Below are positions 23,962 through 32,271 of a DNA stretch of 64,000 nt, in pieces. The notes beneath the pieces are model-generated. The model searched no databases. It was not told the origin of the DNA and was given only the letters and a program-made list of their open reading frames with translations. This DNA comes from Gluconobacter kondonii. GTDB lineage: Bacteria; Pseudomonadota; Alphaproteobacteria; Acetobacterales; Acetobacteraceae. Position 1 is the stretch's first letter, and each line of letters starts with the position of its first letter. The stretch covers positions 124,001 through 188,000 of the forward strand of contig NZ_BEWP01000002.1 in NCBI RefSeq assembly GCF_002723995.1, given 5' to 3'. The position numbers and the translations under genes are program-made.

Positions 23962-24588
23962 TTAGTCCGCTTTCGGGTCTGCCGGGCCGAGGGAGCGGAT
24001 CAGGTCCAGCATCCGTTTACGGACCGCTGGGTCGGGAATGCGGTAATAGGACCGCACCAGATCAACCGTCTCACGGCGGCTGAACAGGGCCGCCTCATCC
24101 ACAGGCAGATCGAACAGACGGGGCGGCAATGGCGCGCGCGGAGGAGCCGTCCGGGACGGAGGGGCACCGAATGCAGACTGCGTTTCAGCAAATCCCATAA
24201 CGGGCGCCTGAGCGGGCTGAGGCTGGCCAAAAGCCGAACTGAATGCCGGAACGGATTCCGAGAACTGCCGGGGCGTGGCTGAGGGCGCAGAGGCGCGTGT
24301 GTCCTGCGACTCCTGCATATCATCGAAAAAGAAGCCGATCGGCACATCCAGCACCTGCGACAGATCGTAAAGACGGCTGGCGCCCACGCGGTTTGCACCG
24401 CGTTCGTATTTCTGGATCTGCTGGAATGTCAGGCCGAGAGCTTCGCCCAGTTTTTCCTGCGACAGTCCCAAGAGGGTGCGACGCAGCCTGATCCGGTTGC
24501 CAACATGGACATCGACCGGCCCAGCCGCAGCGGAACTGCGTGGTTCGGAGCGGCTGCGATCCGTGGAAGAAGGCTCTTTTTCTGACAC
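23962..24588 (-). CDS. XRE-family helix-turn-helix regulator
   Basis: 208-aa DNA-binding protein. The Cro/C1 helix-turn-helix is RIRLRRTLLGLSQEKLGEAL then TFQQIQKYERGANRVGASRL, near residues 30-85, followed by LSQVLDVPIGFFFDDM, a common alphaproteobacterial arrangement. The C-terminal part is Pro/Ala-rich and ends with a helical segment (ETVDLVRSYYRIPDPAVRKR) seen in related regulators. The start is unsure: a GTG at 24588 (VSEKEP) is chosen because the upstream sequence looks non-coding; an in-frame extension reaches 24690. It follows lnt by 38 bp on the same strand. Confidence 0.82.
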   Translation of the reverse strand: MSEKEPSSTDRSRSEPRSSAAAGPVDVHVGNRIRLRRTLLGLSQEKLGEALGLTFQQIQKYERGANRVGASRLYDLSQVLDVPIGFFFDDMQESQDTRASAPSATPRQFSESVPAFSSAFGQPQPAQAPVMGFAETQSAFGAPPSRTAPPRAPLPPRLFDLPVDEAALFSRRETVDLVRSYYRIPDPAVRKRMLDLIRSLGPADPKAD

Positions 24589-24626
24589 TTCCAAATGGTT
24601 AATTAGACAACCACAGATTGTCAATA

Positions 24627-26141
24627 TTAACCTTTTACACCCTGTCCGTACTGTTTCCGACGCGCAGGAAGCAGGGCAAGTACCATGCACAGGATCGAAA
24701 GCGTCAAAGGCGTTGCACGCCCGAAACGGGAGAAAACCGTCGGGGGAAGTGGTGACGGGATATCACTGACCAGAACATCAGCCAGTCCCCAACCCAAACG
24801 GGCGGTTTCATGTCCGGTTGCATCATAGATGGCGGAAATCCCGGTATTGTTAGCAAAAACAACCGGAAGCCCCTCTTCCACGGCCCGCATCCGCCCGGTA
24901 GCGAGATGTTGGCGCGGACCGGCGCTGTTGCCATACCAGGCGTCGTTTGAAATCGTCACCAGCCAGTCCGGACGGTCGTTGCGAGCCGTAACAGAACCGG
25001 AGAAAATAATCTCGTAGCAGACCATCGGCCCCACGCGTCCCAGACCCGGCAGGTCCCATGTCTTCAGGCCCGGTCCCGGTGTCAGAACGCCGGGCAGGAC
25101 GTTGAACGGCAGGATCCACGGCTGGTATTCGCCGAACGGCACCAGACGACTCTTATCGTAAATGGCCGCAATGCTGCCATCGGGAGCGACCGCGATCAGG
25201 CTGTTGAACCAGTCCTTGCCGGACTGGCGGTCCGAGCCGACCAGAGCCGGGGCGCCGTCTGCCGCCCGGGCGATCATCTGTCGGGCCAGCGTATCTTCGT
25301 CCAAAAGGCCGGGGAAACCGGATTCCGGCCAGATCACCACAGGCGACCGACCGCCCTGCGCATAGGCTTTCTGCGCGCCCTGTGCGGTCAGGCTCAAATA
25401 GCGGCGGAAATTGCCGACTGCATCCGCATGGCTGATGACTTCCGCTTCCGGCACGTTGCCCTGCACCAGAACGGCCCGGGGATTGGTGATATTCAGGGGC
25501 GTTGCAGTGGACAGTCGCCATGCACCCGCACCGACCCACAGCACTGAGACGACCAGTACCGCCAACGCCGCACGTCTGCCACGGAACAGAGCGAGCGAGC
25601 CGAGCACGAGCGCCAGCGACAGCCCATCCACGCCAAGTACGGCGGCAGGCTGGATCAGAACATCTCCAGCGAGACCCGGCACTTCAAGGTCGCTGCCGAG
25701 CGGGTTCCAAGGAAAACCCGAGAACATGAAGACGCGCCCCATGTCCATGACGGTCCAGCTTCCGGCGAACATCAGCACCCGTCGCCATCCGGGCGGCACC
25801 ACGCGGCACAGAACCGCCGGAACGCAGATGAAGGGGGCGATCAGCAGGGCAACGCCGGGGGACGCAAACGGCACGATCCACCAGAATTCGTGGACGCGCG
25901 TCAGGATCGCGTTCGTCAGCCAGTAAAGCCCGACCGTGTGGAAGCCCATGCCGAACAGAAAACCGCACCATGCCGCCTGTTTCCATGAGCGCGCATCTTC
26001 CGACACGCGATACAGGACCATCAGCCCCATAGGCAGCAGGAACAAGAAATGGACCGGAGGCAGGGACAGGGCTGCGAGCGCTCCGGCAAGCAGCATCAGT
26101 CCGGCGAGCCGCCAGCCGCGGACAGGGAGCGTCGAAATCAT
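24627..26141 (-). CDS. lnt: Apolipoprotein N-acyltransferase
   Basis: Inner-membrane enzyme that adds the third acyl chain to lipoproteins. About six hydrophobic helices in the first 200 residues precede a nitrilase-type periplasmic domain with the catalytic triad: Glu in WPESGFPGLLDED, Lys in YDKSRLVPFGEYQPWI and Cys in GPMVCYEIIFSG. A last helix near the C-terminus (LTLSILCMVLALLP) is also typical. 504 aa, the normal length. The ATG at 26141 begins right before the first helix; its ribosome-binding site is weak. It follows olsB after a terminator. Confidence 0.93.
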   Translation of the reverse strand: MISTLPVRGWRLAGLMLLAGALAALSLPPVHFLFLLPMGLMVLYRVSEDARSWKQAAWCGFLFGMGFHTVGLYWLTNAILTRVHEFWWIVPFASPGVALLIAPFICVPAVLCRVVPPGWRRVLMFAGSWTVMDMGRVFMFSGFPWNPLGSDLEVPGLAGDVLIQPAAVLGVDGLSLALVLGSLALFRGRRAALAVLVVSVLWVGAGAWRLSTATPLNITNPRAVLVQGNVPEAEVISHADAVGNFRRYLSLTAQGAQKAYAQGGRSPVVIWPESGFPGLLDEDTLARQMIARAADGAPALVGSDRQSGKDWFNSLIAVAPDGSIAAIYDKSRLVPFGEYQPWILPFNVLPGVLTPGPGLKTWDLPGLGRVGPMVCYEIIFSGSVTARNDRPDWLVTISNDAWYGNSAGPRQHLATGRMRAVEEGLPVVFANNTGISAIYDATGHETARLGWGLADVLVSDIPSPLPPTVFSRFGRATPLTLSILCMVLALLPARRKQYGQGVKG

Positions 26142-26177
26142 GGGAAAACCGTCCGGCTGACGAAGGGGCTGAAATAG

Positions 26178-26206
26178 AAAACAGCCGGACCCTAAAGATC
26201 CGGCTG
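26178..26206 (-). terminator. Terminator after olsB
   Basis: Reading leftward: stem CAGCCGGA / TCCGGCTG with a 9-nt loop, then TTTTCTATTT. It separates fur-olsB from lnt. Confidence 0.88.
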
Positions 26207-26217
26207 CGGGAAGGCTG

Positions 26218-27123
26218 TCAGTCGAGGGCGTCGCGGAGGCGGCGTTCGTAATGGCGGTAATACTTGTCCGCCAGAAGCTCACTCTTCACCAGAACAGCGA
26301 CATCTGTGGTGTTGAACTGCTCGTCCACCACGGCACCATCGCCGACATAACCGCCCAGACGCAGATAGCCCTTAATCAACGGCGGGAGCTTGTTGAGGCA
26401 GGCGCGGTAGTCCAGCACATGCGGATCGGTGCGCTGCATTTCCACATAACGGTCCGGCAGCGCGCGAATACGCAAGGCCGGGGGAGCCAGATGGTTGTGG
26501 TGCATGTAGGTGAGCTGGTCGGCCAGAGCATCCGGGTCGGTTCCCGGCAGACTGCCGCACCCGAACAGCACGTCGATCCGGTGCAGGAAGATGTAAGACG
26601 CAATACCGCGCCACAGGAGCTGCATGGCGGAACGGCCGCGATATTCCTTCGCCACGCAGGAGCGACCAACTTCGAGCAGACGTCCGGGAAATTCCGTCAG
26701 GGTCGAGATGTCGTATTCGGAAGACGTGTAAAAACGCCCGACCTTCTCCGCAGCATCGGAACGCAGCAGACGATAGGTTCCAACAACACCGGCTGCACCC
26801 GGGCCCTTGTCATGGTCAATAACCAGAAGGTGATCGGCAGCTTCGTCAAATTCATCGACGTCACGCTTGGTGCGGAAGGCGCGCTCGTCAGGATGGGCAC
26901 CGAGTTCTTCAAAGAAGACGCGATAGCGCAGGGCCTGAGCGGCGTCGCGCTCCTCCTCCGTCTCGGCGATGCGCACACCCAGCGTGCCACCACGCAGTTC
27001 CTGAAACCCGCCTTCGCGGTTCAGAGACAGGGTAGAGAGCGTCTCCATCTGACGCAGGGTTTCTTCGCTGCTGACCAGCGTATGCGGAGCGGAAATGGGG
27101 GGGCCATCCAGTTTGGTGGTCAT
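26218..27123 (-). CDS. olsB: OlsB-like L-ornithine N-acyltransferase (hemolysin-type GNAT)
   Basis: 301-aa acyl-ACP-dependent GNAT protein that would make lyso-ornithine lipid from ornithine. Motifs are AQALRYRVFFEELG with the following ERAFRTKRDVDEFDEAADHLL, the strand VVGTYRLLRSDAAEK and EVGRSCVAKEYRGR, then FGCGSLPGTDPD, matching the OlsB/'putative hemolysin' family. Aminolipids are known from acetic acid bacteria and may support acid tolerance. The second acyltransferase (OlsA) is not adjacent. Its start overlaps the fur stop (ATGA). Confidence 0.85.
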   Translation of the reverse strand: MTTKLDGPPISAPHTLVSSEETLRQMETLSTLSLNREGGFQELRGGTLGVRIAETEEERDAAQALRYRVFFEELGAHPDERAFRTKRDVDEFDEAADHLLVIDHDKGPGAAGVVGTYRLLRSDAAEKVGRFYTSSEYDISTLTEFPGRLLEVGRSCVAKEYRGRSAMQLLWRGIASYIFLHRIDVLFGCGSLPGTDPDALADQLTYMHHNHLAPPALRIRALPDRYVEMQRTDPHVLDYRACLNKLPPLIKGYLRLGGYVGDGAVVDEQFNTTDVAVLVKSELLADKYYRHYERRLRDALD

Positions 27124-27653
27124 GATCCGCTCTTGTTCCTGTTTTCGGGAGAAGATTTTTTCCTGTTTTCGGGCTCGGCACGACGGCCGAACAGCTCGAT
27201 GCGATGGGAGACGAGGTCAAATCCCAAACGCTGGGCCAGCTGCTCCAGAAGACGAACCGGTTCGTCGTCCTCGAACTCGATGACACGGCCGCTATCGACG
27301 TCAATCAGGTGGTAATGGTTGCCGCTGTCGCTGGCTTCGTAGCGTGCCCGTCCGCCGCCGAAATCGCGACGTTCGAGAATGCCTTTCTCCTCAAGGAGAC
27401 GCACCGTGCGATAGACGGTCGCCACGGAGATGCGGCTGTCGATCTCGGAGGCACGGCGATAGAGTTCTTCGACGTCGGGATGATCGTCAGCAATGGACAG
27501 GACATGTGCGATGACACGTCTCTGGCCGGTCATTTTCAGACCGCTTTCCACACACAGGCGGGCAATGTGCGAATCATCCGGCACGGGGGAAGAGGAGGCC
27601 TTCCGATTCCCGGGGCTGCTGCGTCTCTCAGCGGTTTTCGTATCTGCGACCAT
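27120..27653 (-). CDS. fur: Fur/Mur-family metalloregulator
   Basis: 177-aa Fur-superfamily repressor: winged helix with GLKMTGQRRVIAHVLSIADD and ISVATVYRTVRLLEEKGIL, then the dimerisation part GNHYHLIDVDSGRVIEFEDD. The CxxC zinc pair after the His motif is replaced by VDSG, as in alphaproteobacterial Fur/Mur that sense iron or manganese. The C-terminus carries a tandem 8-residue repeat (PENRKKSS, PENRNKSG) from a 24-bp DNA duplication. Translationally coupled to olsB by ATGA, so it could be autoregulated together with ornithine lipid synthesis (inference). Confidence 0.88.
   Translation of the reverse strand: MVADTKTAERRSSPGNRKASSSPVPDDSHIARLCVESGLKMTGQRRVIAHVLSIADDHPDVEELYRRASEIDSRISVATVYRTVRLLEEKGILERRDFGGGRARYEASDSGNHYHLIDVDSGRVIEFEDDEPVRLLEQLAQRLGFDLVSHRIELFGRRAEPENRKKSSPENRNKSGS
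27136..27173. repeat. 24-bp tandem repeat in the 3' end of fur
   Basis: The 14-bp word TTCCTGTTTTCGGG occurs at 27136-27149 and 27160-27173, a 24-bp period that keeps the reading frame and yields a duplicated octapeptide. Confidence 0.75.
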
Positions 27654-27709
27654 ATCTGCGGCCTAGCCGAAAAACAGGCGTGTTGTCCACTTTATGGAGC
27701 CTGTCGGGA

Positions 27710-27751
27710 TTTTCCCTGTCGCCGGGATGAAGAAACCGGCGACAGGGAAAA
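27710..27751 (-). terminator. Terminator after mucR
   Basis: Perfect 16-bp stem TTTTCCCTGTCGCCGG / CCGGCGACAGGGAAAA with a 10-nt loop, 8 bp beyond the mucR stop. Confidence 0.85.
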
Positions 27752-27758
27752 GAGGCTC

Positions 27759-28166
27759 TCAGTCTTCGCGACGACGGCCAAGGCCGATCTTGCGGGCCAG
27801 CGAGGAACGGTGGTTCGCGTAGTTCGGAGCAACCATCGGGTATTCCGGCGGCAGGCCCCAGCGCTCGCGATATTCCTGCGGCGTCATGTTGTAGGCTGTC
27901 TTGAGGTGACGGCGCAGGAGCTTCAGCTTCTTTCCGTCTTCAAGGCAGATGATGTAGTCCGGGAAAACCGACTTGCGCGGCGAAACGGCCGGGACCAGCT
28001 TCTCGGCAGGAGCCTCTTCCGGAACGTTCACCGTTGCAAGAGAGTCATGGACGGACCGGATCAGGGCCGGGAGAGCGTCAGCCGGAATATCGTTGTTTGA
28101 TACATAGGCCGTAACAATCTGCGCGGTCAGCTGATGCAGTTCGGGAGCATTTGTCTCTTGCGACAT
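27759..28166 (-). CDS. mucR: MucR/Ros-family zinc-finger regulator
   Basis: 135-aa alphaproteobacterial regulator with the prokaryotic zinc finger CLEDGKKLKLLRRHLKTAYN then MTPQEYRERWGLP (Cys, Asp, His, His ligands), plus the C-terminal VAPNYANHRSSLARKIGLGR. MucR proteins bind AT-rich DNA and act as H-NS-like silencers of surface, motility and cell-cycle genes. The N-terminal oligomerisation segment TAQIVTAYVSNNDIPADALP is present. Divergent from the tusA-like gene with a 90-bp AT-rich region between them. Confidence 0.95.
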   Translation of the reverse strand: MSQETNAPELHQLTAQIVTAYVSNNDIPADALPALIRSVHDSLATVNVPEEAPAEKLVPAVSPRKSVFPDYIICLEDGKKLKLLRRHLKTAYNMTPQEYRERWGLPPEYPMVAPNYANHRSSLARKIGLGRRRED

Positions 28167-28204
28167 GATAAATTTAAGTCCTTCATCCTTGAGAGAGTGA
28201 GCAT

Positions 28205-28225
28205 GTAGCAGTCATGAATTGCTAC
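28205..28225. promoter_or_regulatory. Inverted repeat between mucR and tusA-like gene
   Basis: GTAGCA-N9-TGCTAC lies in the divergent promoter region. Possible operator or mucR leader hairpin; no known consensus matched. Confidence 0.35.
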
Positions 28226-28255
28226 GTTCAAGCATAAAAAGAAAGAAACGGGCCC

Positions 28256-28498
28256 GTGACAGAAAATGAAATATTCTTCATAGATATAACGGAGAAAAAG
28301 TGCCCCATGACGACTGTATATGTGCGGGCCAAACTCGATGCCATGACTTCCGGTCAGGAACTTGATGTGTGGCTCTATGGAACAGAAACACGAAAGAACG
28401 TCAGGGCATCAGTGCAGGCACTGGGGCATACAATTCTAGCTGATTCCCCTGTTTCAGACAGAGCGGATCTTTACTGTCTGAGTATCAAAAGGCGTTAG
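28256..28498 (+). CDS. TusA/SirA-like small sulfur-carrier-family protein
   Basis: 80-aa protein. From the GTG at 28256 it reads FFIDITEKKCPMTTVYVRAK, then GQELDVWLYG and ASVQALGHTIL, matching the TusA layout (strand, CPxP-type cysteine, helix, GxxLxV strand, final helix with a Gly-His). The second Pro of CPxP is Thr here. Starting at the ATG at 28307 would remove the first strand and the key Cys, so the GTG is preferred despite a weak ribosome-binding site. TusA relatives relay sulfur for tRNA thiolation or other pathways. Its end overlaps rimI by 14 bp, convergently. Confidence 0.75.
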   Translation: MTENEIFFIDITEKKCPMTTVYVRAKLDAMTSGQELDVWLYGTETRKNVRASVQALGHTILADSPVSDRADLYCLSIKRR

Positions 28499-28928
28499 AA
28501 ACAAGGACATGCGCGTCACTTCCGTCCCTGTAATAGCCGCGGCGCAGGCCAGCTTTTACAAAACCGCAAGCTTCATACAGCGCAATGGCCGGATTGTTAC
28601 AGACTGCTACTTCTAGAAATACTTGTCCTTTGGGCAGAATGGCCTGCACCAAAGACCTTCCGACACATCTGCGGCGAAAATATGGATGAACGGCAAGTGT
28701 CAGGATTTCCGTTTCATCCAGAACTGTCCGCGAGAGAATGAAACCGGCAGGAATATTGTCGATCAGTGCAATGACGGCTTCCGTTCCCTGCATGGATAGT
28801 AAATCAATAAAGGACGCCGCACTCCAGACTTCTCCGCTATGAAATGCGGCTTCATGAAGCTCCGCCAGAAGCGGCGCACATTCGATCCCCATCGTCCGCA
28901 GTTCAAACGCCTGTCCCGGACTGCTCAC
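28485..28928 (-). CDS. rimI: RimI-type ribosomal-protein/N-terminal alanine acetyltransferase
   Basis: 147-aa GNAT enzyme. The acetyl-CoA signature is FRRRCVGRSLVQAILPKG, preceded by DETEILTLAVHPYFRR and followed by EVAVCNNPAIALYEACGFVK, the RimI pattern. The start is a GTG at 28928 in a GTGA overlap with the tsaB stop; the much longer upstream frame is an artefact across tsaB. rimI and tsaB are neighbours in many bacteria, which supports both names. Confidence 0.9.
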   Translation of the reverse strand: MSSPGQAFELRTMGIECAPLLAELHEAAFHSGEVWSAASFIDLLSMQGTEAVIALIDNIPAGFILSRTVLDETEILTLAVHPYFRRRCVGRSLVQAILPKGQVFLEVAVCNNPAIALYEACGFVKAGLRRGYYRDGSDAHVLVSNAF

Positions 28929-29563
28929 AGGGGCAAGGGTCTCAGACCGGCTGCGGGCGGTTTGGCTTCGGGCGGATCGACGTAAAGCGGCATGAGGGGG
29001 CCGGGAGAAACGCTCTCTGCGGCCTGAACGATGCCCAGAGCGGTCGGGGCCTCGCAGGACAGCACAGGACACGGCCAGTCCGATTTTTCGGACACGGCAT
29101 CGCCCGTCACACAGGCCCAATCTGCAGGGTCGAGATCGACGGTCTGGCTGGCGGTGACGGGGCCGTGCGGCGGGTCCACGAACACCCGTCCCCGACGCGC
29201 GATGCTGACGCAGACAGCATCCGGACTGCTGAGGGTGGCGCGGATGGCTGCACCGAGCGTGACGCCGATCGTGGGACAGTTCCAGCCTGCCGCCAGACCT
29301 GCGGCCAGTGACAGGGACGAGCGCAGTCCGGTGAAGGATCCCGGACCAAGGACAGCCACAACGCGATCAGGGGCCGTGGTCCAGTCGTTCTGTGCCAAAA
29401 GATCGCGAATGGCGGGAGCGAAATGCTCGGAAGCGCCGCGCCCGGCCATCAATTTTTCCGCGATAACCCGACCGTCCTCAACCAGAGCCACCAGACTGGT
29501 CAGACCTGCCCCTGCCCCGGCTCCATTGAAAACGACCGTCCGTGAAGACCCCGTCACAGACAC
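28925..29563 (-). CDS. tsaB: TsaB, tRNA threonylcarbamoyladenosine synthesis partner
   Basis: 212-aa ASKHA-fold pseudo-enzyme that scaffolds TsaD/TsaE for t6A37 modification of ANN-decoding tRNAs. The diagnostic motif is LGPGSFTGLRSSLSLAAGLA, after SEHFAPAIRDLLAQ. The 5' end overlaps the upstream nitroreductase stop by 10 bp and the 3' end overlaps rimI (GTGA), so nitroreductase-tsaB-rimI are translationally coupled. Confidence 0.92.
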   Translation of the reverse strand: MSVTGSSRTVVFNGAGAGAGLTSLVALVEDGRVIAEKLMAGRGASEHFAPAIRDLLAQNDWTTAPDRVVAVLGPGSFTGLRSSLSLAAGLAAGWNCPTIGVTLGAAIRATLSSPDAVCVSIARRGRVFVDPPHGPVTASQTVDLDPADWACVTGDAVSEKSDWPCPVLSCEAPTALGIVQAAESVSPGPLMPLYVDPPEAKPPAAGLRPLPL

Positions 29564-30174
29564 AGACAGGCTTCTCCGAAGTCCAGACGGGGCGCACGCG
29601 GCTCGGCATGGTCGGGGGCAGGTTCGTTTTCCGCCGGATAGCCAAGCCCGACAAGGAAGTTCACGCGCCAGCCGGTGGCGTTCAGCAGCGTGTCTTCGAC
29701 CATGAAACAGTCAAAGCCGGACATCGGCATGGCGGACAGGCCCAACATCCGGGCGGCCATGATGAAATAGGCACCTTCGAGCGTGCCGTTGCGAAAGGCC
29801 GTTTCGTCAGACAGGCCCACATCGGCGGCGAACCAGTCGCGCAGACCCTCCTGCGGGTTCAGACGGGGCAGCGCTTCAAAAAACAGCGGATCATGGCACA
29901 CGACGGCCAGAACCGGGGCCGCCATGGCGCGAGATACGTTTCCCGGCGATAGCGCGGGGCGGATGCGCTCGCGGGCGTCCTGTGTCGTCAGGAAAACGAA
30001 GCGACCCGGCGAGCAGTTGCCGGAGGTCGGCCCCAGCTTCACCAGATCGTACAGACGGCGCAGGACATCCTCCCCGACCGGGCGCGGCGAGAAGCTGCGC
30101 GGCGTCCGGGCCTGCGTGAACAGGGCTTCCGCGCCCGGAACCGGTGCGCAATCAGGGGCTGTCTGGCCGTCCAT
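29554..30174 (-). CDS. Nitroreductase-family protein, RutE/HadB-like
   Basis: 206-aa FMN-dependent NAD(P)H reductase similar to malonic semialdehyde reductase RutE. Visible are ARTPRSFSPRPVGEDVLRRL at the start, the FMN-binding LVKLGPTSGNCSPGRFVF, GAYFIMAARMLGLSAMPMSG and the C-terminal VGLGYPAENEPAPDHAEPRA. No rut genes are near, so the substrate is open. It starts 3 bp after nfuA and overlaps tsaB, forming an nfuA-nitroreductase-tsaB-rimI operon. Confidence 0.87.
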   Translation of the reverse strand: MDGQTAPDCAPVPGAEALFTQARTPRSFSPRPVGEDVLRRLYDLVKLGPTSGNCSPGRFVFLTTQDARERIRPALSPGNVSRAMAAPVLAVVCHDPLFFEALPRLNPQEGLRDWFAADVGLSDETAFRNGTLEGAYFIMAARMLGLSAMPMSGFDCFMVEDTLLNATGWRVNFLVGLGYPAENEPAPDHAEPRAPRLDFGEACLCL

Positions 30175-30177
30175 GGT

Positions 30178-30741
30178 TCAGTCCTCGACCTGTTCGACCG
30201 AAGCGACTTCGGGAACATAATGCCGCAGCATATTCTCGACGCCGTGCTTCAGGGTCGCACGCGAAGACGGGCAGCCGGAGCAGGCGCCCTGCATGGCCAG
30301 ATAGACCACGCCGTCCTTGTAGCCACGGAACGCGATGTCCCCGCCGTCACCGGCCACGGCAGGGCGCACACGGGTGTCAAGCAGGTCCTGAATGCGGCTG
30401 ACGACTTCGGCGTCTTCGGGAGCAACATCATGTTCGGGAGCGGACTGTGTTCCCGAAAGAACCGGGCGGCCGCTTTCAAAGAACGTCGTGATCGTGCCGA
30501 GCACGACGGGCTTGAGGTCGCCCCAGCTGATGTCGTCGGACTTCGTGACGGAAACGAAATCGCCACCAAGGAAGACGCGGCGCACATTCGGCTGTTCGAA
30601 CAGTGCGGTCGCCAGTTCGGAGCGTCCGGCAGCGACATCGGCATCGCCGAAATCGACGGGACGGGCATCGCCGGTCACGCTGCGGCCGGGCAGGAATTTC
30701 AGGGTAGCGGGATTGGGGGTGTCTTCGGTCTCGATGAACAT
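30178..30741 (-). CDS. nfuA: Fe-S cluster carrier protein, NfuA type
   Basis: Iron-sulfur delivery protein with the N-terminal Nfu domain (MFIETEDTPNPATLKFLPG, FEQPNVRRVFLGGDFVSV) and C-terminal NifU-like domain whose cluster ligands are GACSGCPSSRATLKHGVE. 187 aa from the ATG at 30741, the normal length. An ATG three codons upstream almost touches the AAGGAC. It should supply 4Fe-4S clusters to apoenzymes such as serine dehydratase, also encoded in this window. First gene of a four-gene operon. Confidence 0.93.
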   Translation of the reverse strand: MFIETEDTPNPATLKFLPGRSVTGDARPVDFGDADVAAGRSELATALFEQPNVRRVFLGGDFVSVTKSDDISWGDLKPVVLGTITTFFESGRPVLSGTQSAPEHDVAPEDAEVVSRIQDLLDTRVRPAVAGDGGDIAFRGYKDGVVYLAMQGACSGCPSSRATLKHGVENMLRHYVPEVASVEQVED

Positions 30742-30858
30742 CGTGGTCATGTCCTTGCGTTCCAGTCCGCCCTGACATGTGCCACTTCGCCTCAAGGTGC
30801 AAGTGTCGGGACTGCATTGGTCCGACTTCGCGTGTTTTTAACGCTAGAACACGCCCGA

Positions 30859-32271
30859 TCAGACCTCTTCGCCCTGCCCCTCGCCTTTTCCCTCGGTTTT
30901 CCCCTCGTTTTTCCTTGATGGAGACGGGAGTCCCTTCGGCAGGATGATGGTCGCGCACAGCCCGCCATAGCCTTTCGAGGCATCTCCGCGCCCGAGAACC
31001 AGAGTGCCGCCCTCGCGCGAGATTTCGCGCTGCACGATGGCCAGACCCAGCCCGATTCCCCCCGTCGCCCGCGAGCGTGAGCTTTCCAGACGATAGAACG
31101 GGGCGATCACACGTTCGTATTCGCTTTCGGGGATTCCGGGGCCGCTGTCGCTGATGGCGATTTCCAGCGCGCCGTCCTCACGGGTGCGGAGCGTGGCGAG
31201 GACATTGCCGCCATAGTTAATGGCGTTTTCGATCAGGTTCGACAGGACGCGCTTCATGGCGAGCGGACGAACATGGACCAGCGCGCGGTCCGGCCCTTCG
31301 TAATGGGCCTCATGGCCACGATCCACATGGTCGTCCACGAGGGTTTCGAGCGTCGCAACGATATTGATGGTACGGGGGACTTCGGGATCGTCGGCCCCCG
31401 CCAGATAGGCGAGGATGCCGTTCACCATGGCTTCCATCTCGTCCAGATCGGCCTCGATGGCGGCCTGTGCTTCGCCGTCATTGAGAAAGCCGCAACGCAG
31501 GCGCAGGCGCGTCAGGGGCGTTCGCAGATCGTGCGAAACCGCCGCCAGAGCCTGCGTTCTGTCGTTGATGAGGCTCTGGATGCGCTCCTGCATCGCGTTG
31601 ATGGCACGGGCGAGGCCGCGGACTTCCGGCGGACCACGCTCAGCCAGCGGCACCCATGTTTCGTTGGAGCCGATGCGGTCGGCGACCGAGGCCAGCGCAC
31701 GGAGCGGCATACTGAGGCCGCGGATCAGCATGGTCGCGGCGATGGCGACCGCTCCAGCCGCAATCGCTGCCGAGGCCAGACCGCGCGTGACGCGATGATG
31801 GCCGAGCATCCCCGGCACCCGGAAATGGATGTAGCTTCCATCCGGCAGACGCTGGGACCCCAGCACGTCCGCACTCCCCGGCCCCAGCGTATAGAGGTCC
31901 AGATGGGCCTGTTCGAGAATGGGATCGTCCGCCTTCAGACGCTGGACGAGTTGTGTGAGCGCGACGGGGGAGCGCCCCGGTAATACGGGTGCGATGGAGG
32001 CTGGCTGCCAGGCCACGCTGAGTTCGCTGCCCAAGAGCATAACAGCCAGAAACGATCTCTGGCTGACAGGTGCCGCAGCCAGCACGCGCAGATCCGTGCT
32101 CAGCGCCTCGCCAAGCTGGGCGATGCGCACGTCATCGACGATATAGGTTTCAGCCTGACCGTAGAAAATGGCGTTCGTCAGAAACACCAGTGTCACTGCG
32201 ACGGTCAGGACAACGCAGACGCGCCCGACCAGCCCCAGCGGCCACAGCAGGATGCGATTCTGAATGTTCAG
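30859..32271 (-). CDS. EnvZ-like sensor histidine kinase
   Basis: 470-aa membrane sensor kinase: an N-terminal transmembrane helix (ILLWPLGLVGRVCVVLTVAV), a periplasmic loop, a second helix near residue 180, HAMP, the phospho-acceptor H-box AVSHDLRTPLTRLRLR, N-box NLIENAINYGGN and G-boxes SDSGPGIPE and GIGLGLAIVQ. ATG, GTG or TTG starts all lie too far in and delete the first helix. The frame is closed upstream by a TGA. A CTG at 32271, in a CTGA overlap with the regulator stop and 10 bases after AGAGG, is the best start. The C-terminus is Lys/Glu/Gly-rich. Forms a two-component pair with the next gene. Confidence 0.88.
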   Translation of the reverse strand: MNIQNRILLWPLGLVGRVCVVLTVAVTLVFLTNAIFYGQAETYIVDDVRIAQLGEALSTDLRVLAAAPVSQRSFLAVMLLGSELSVAWQPASIAPVLPGRSPVALTQLVQRLKADDPILEQAHLDLYTLGPGSADVLGSQRLPDGSYIHFRVPGMLGHHRVTRGLASAAIAAGAVAIAATMLIRGLSMPLRALASVADRIGSNETWVPLAERGPPEVRGLARAINAMQERIQSLINDRTQALAAVSHDLRTPLTRLRLRCGFLNDGEAQAAIEADLDEMEAMVNGILAYLAGADDPEVPRTINIVATLETLVDDHVDRGHEAHYEGPDRALVHVRPLAMKRVLSNLIENAINYGGNVLATLRTREDGALEIAISDSGPGIPESEYERVIAPFYRLESSRSRATGGIGLGLAIVQREISREGGTLVLGRGDASKGYGGLCATIILPKGLPSPSRKNEGKTEGKGEGQGEEV

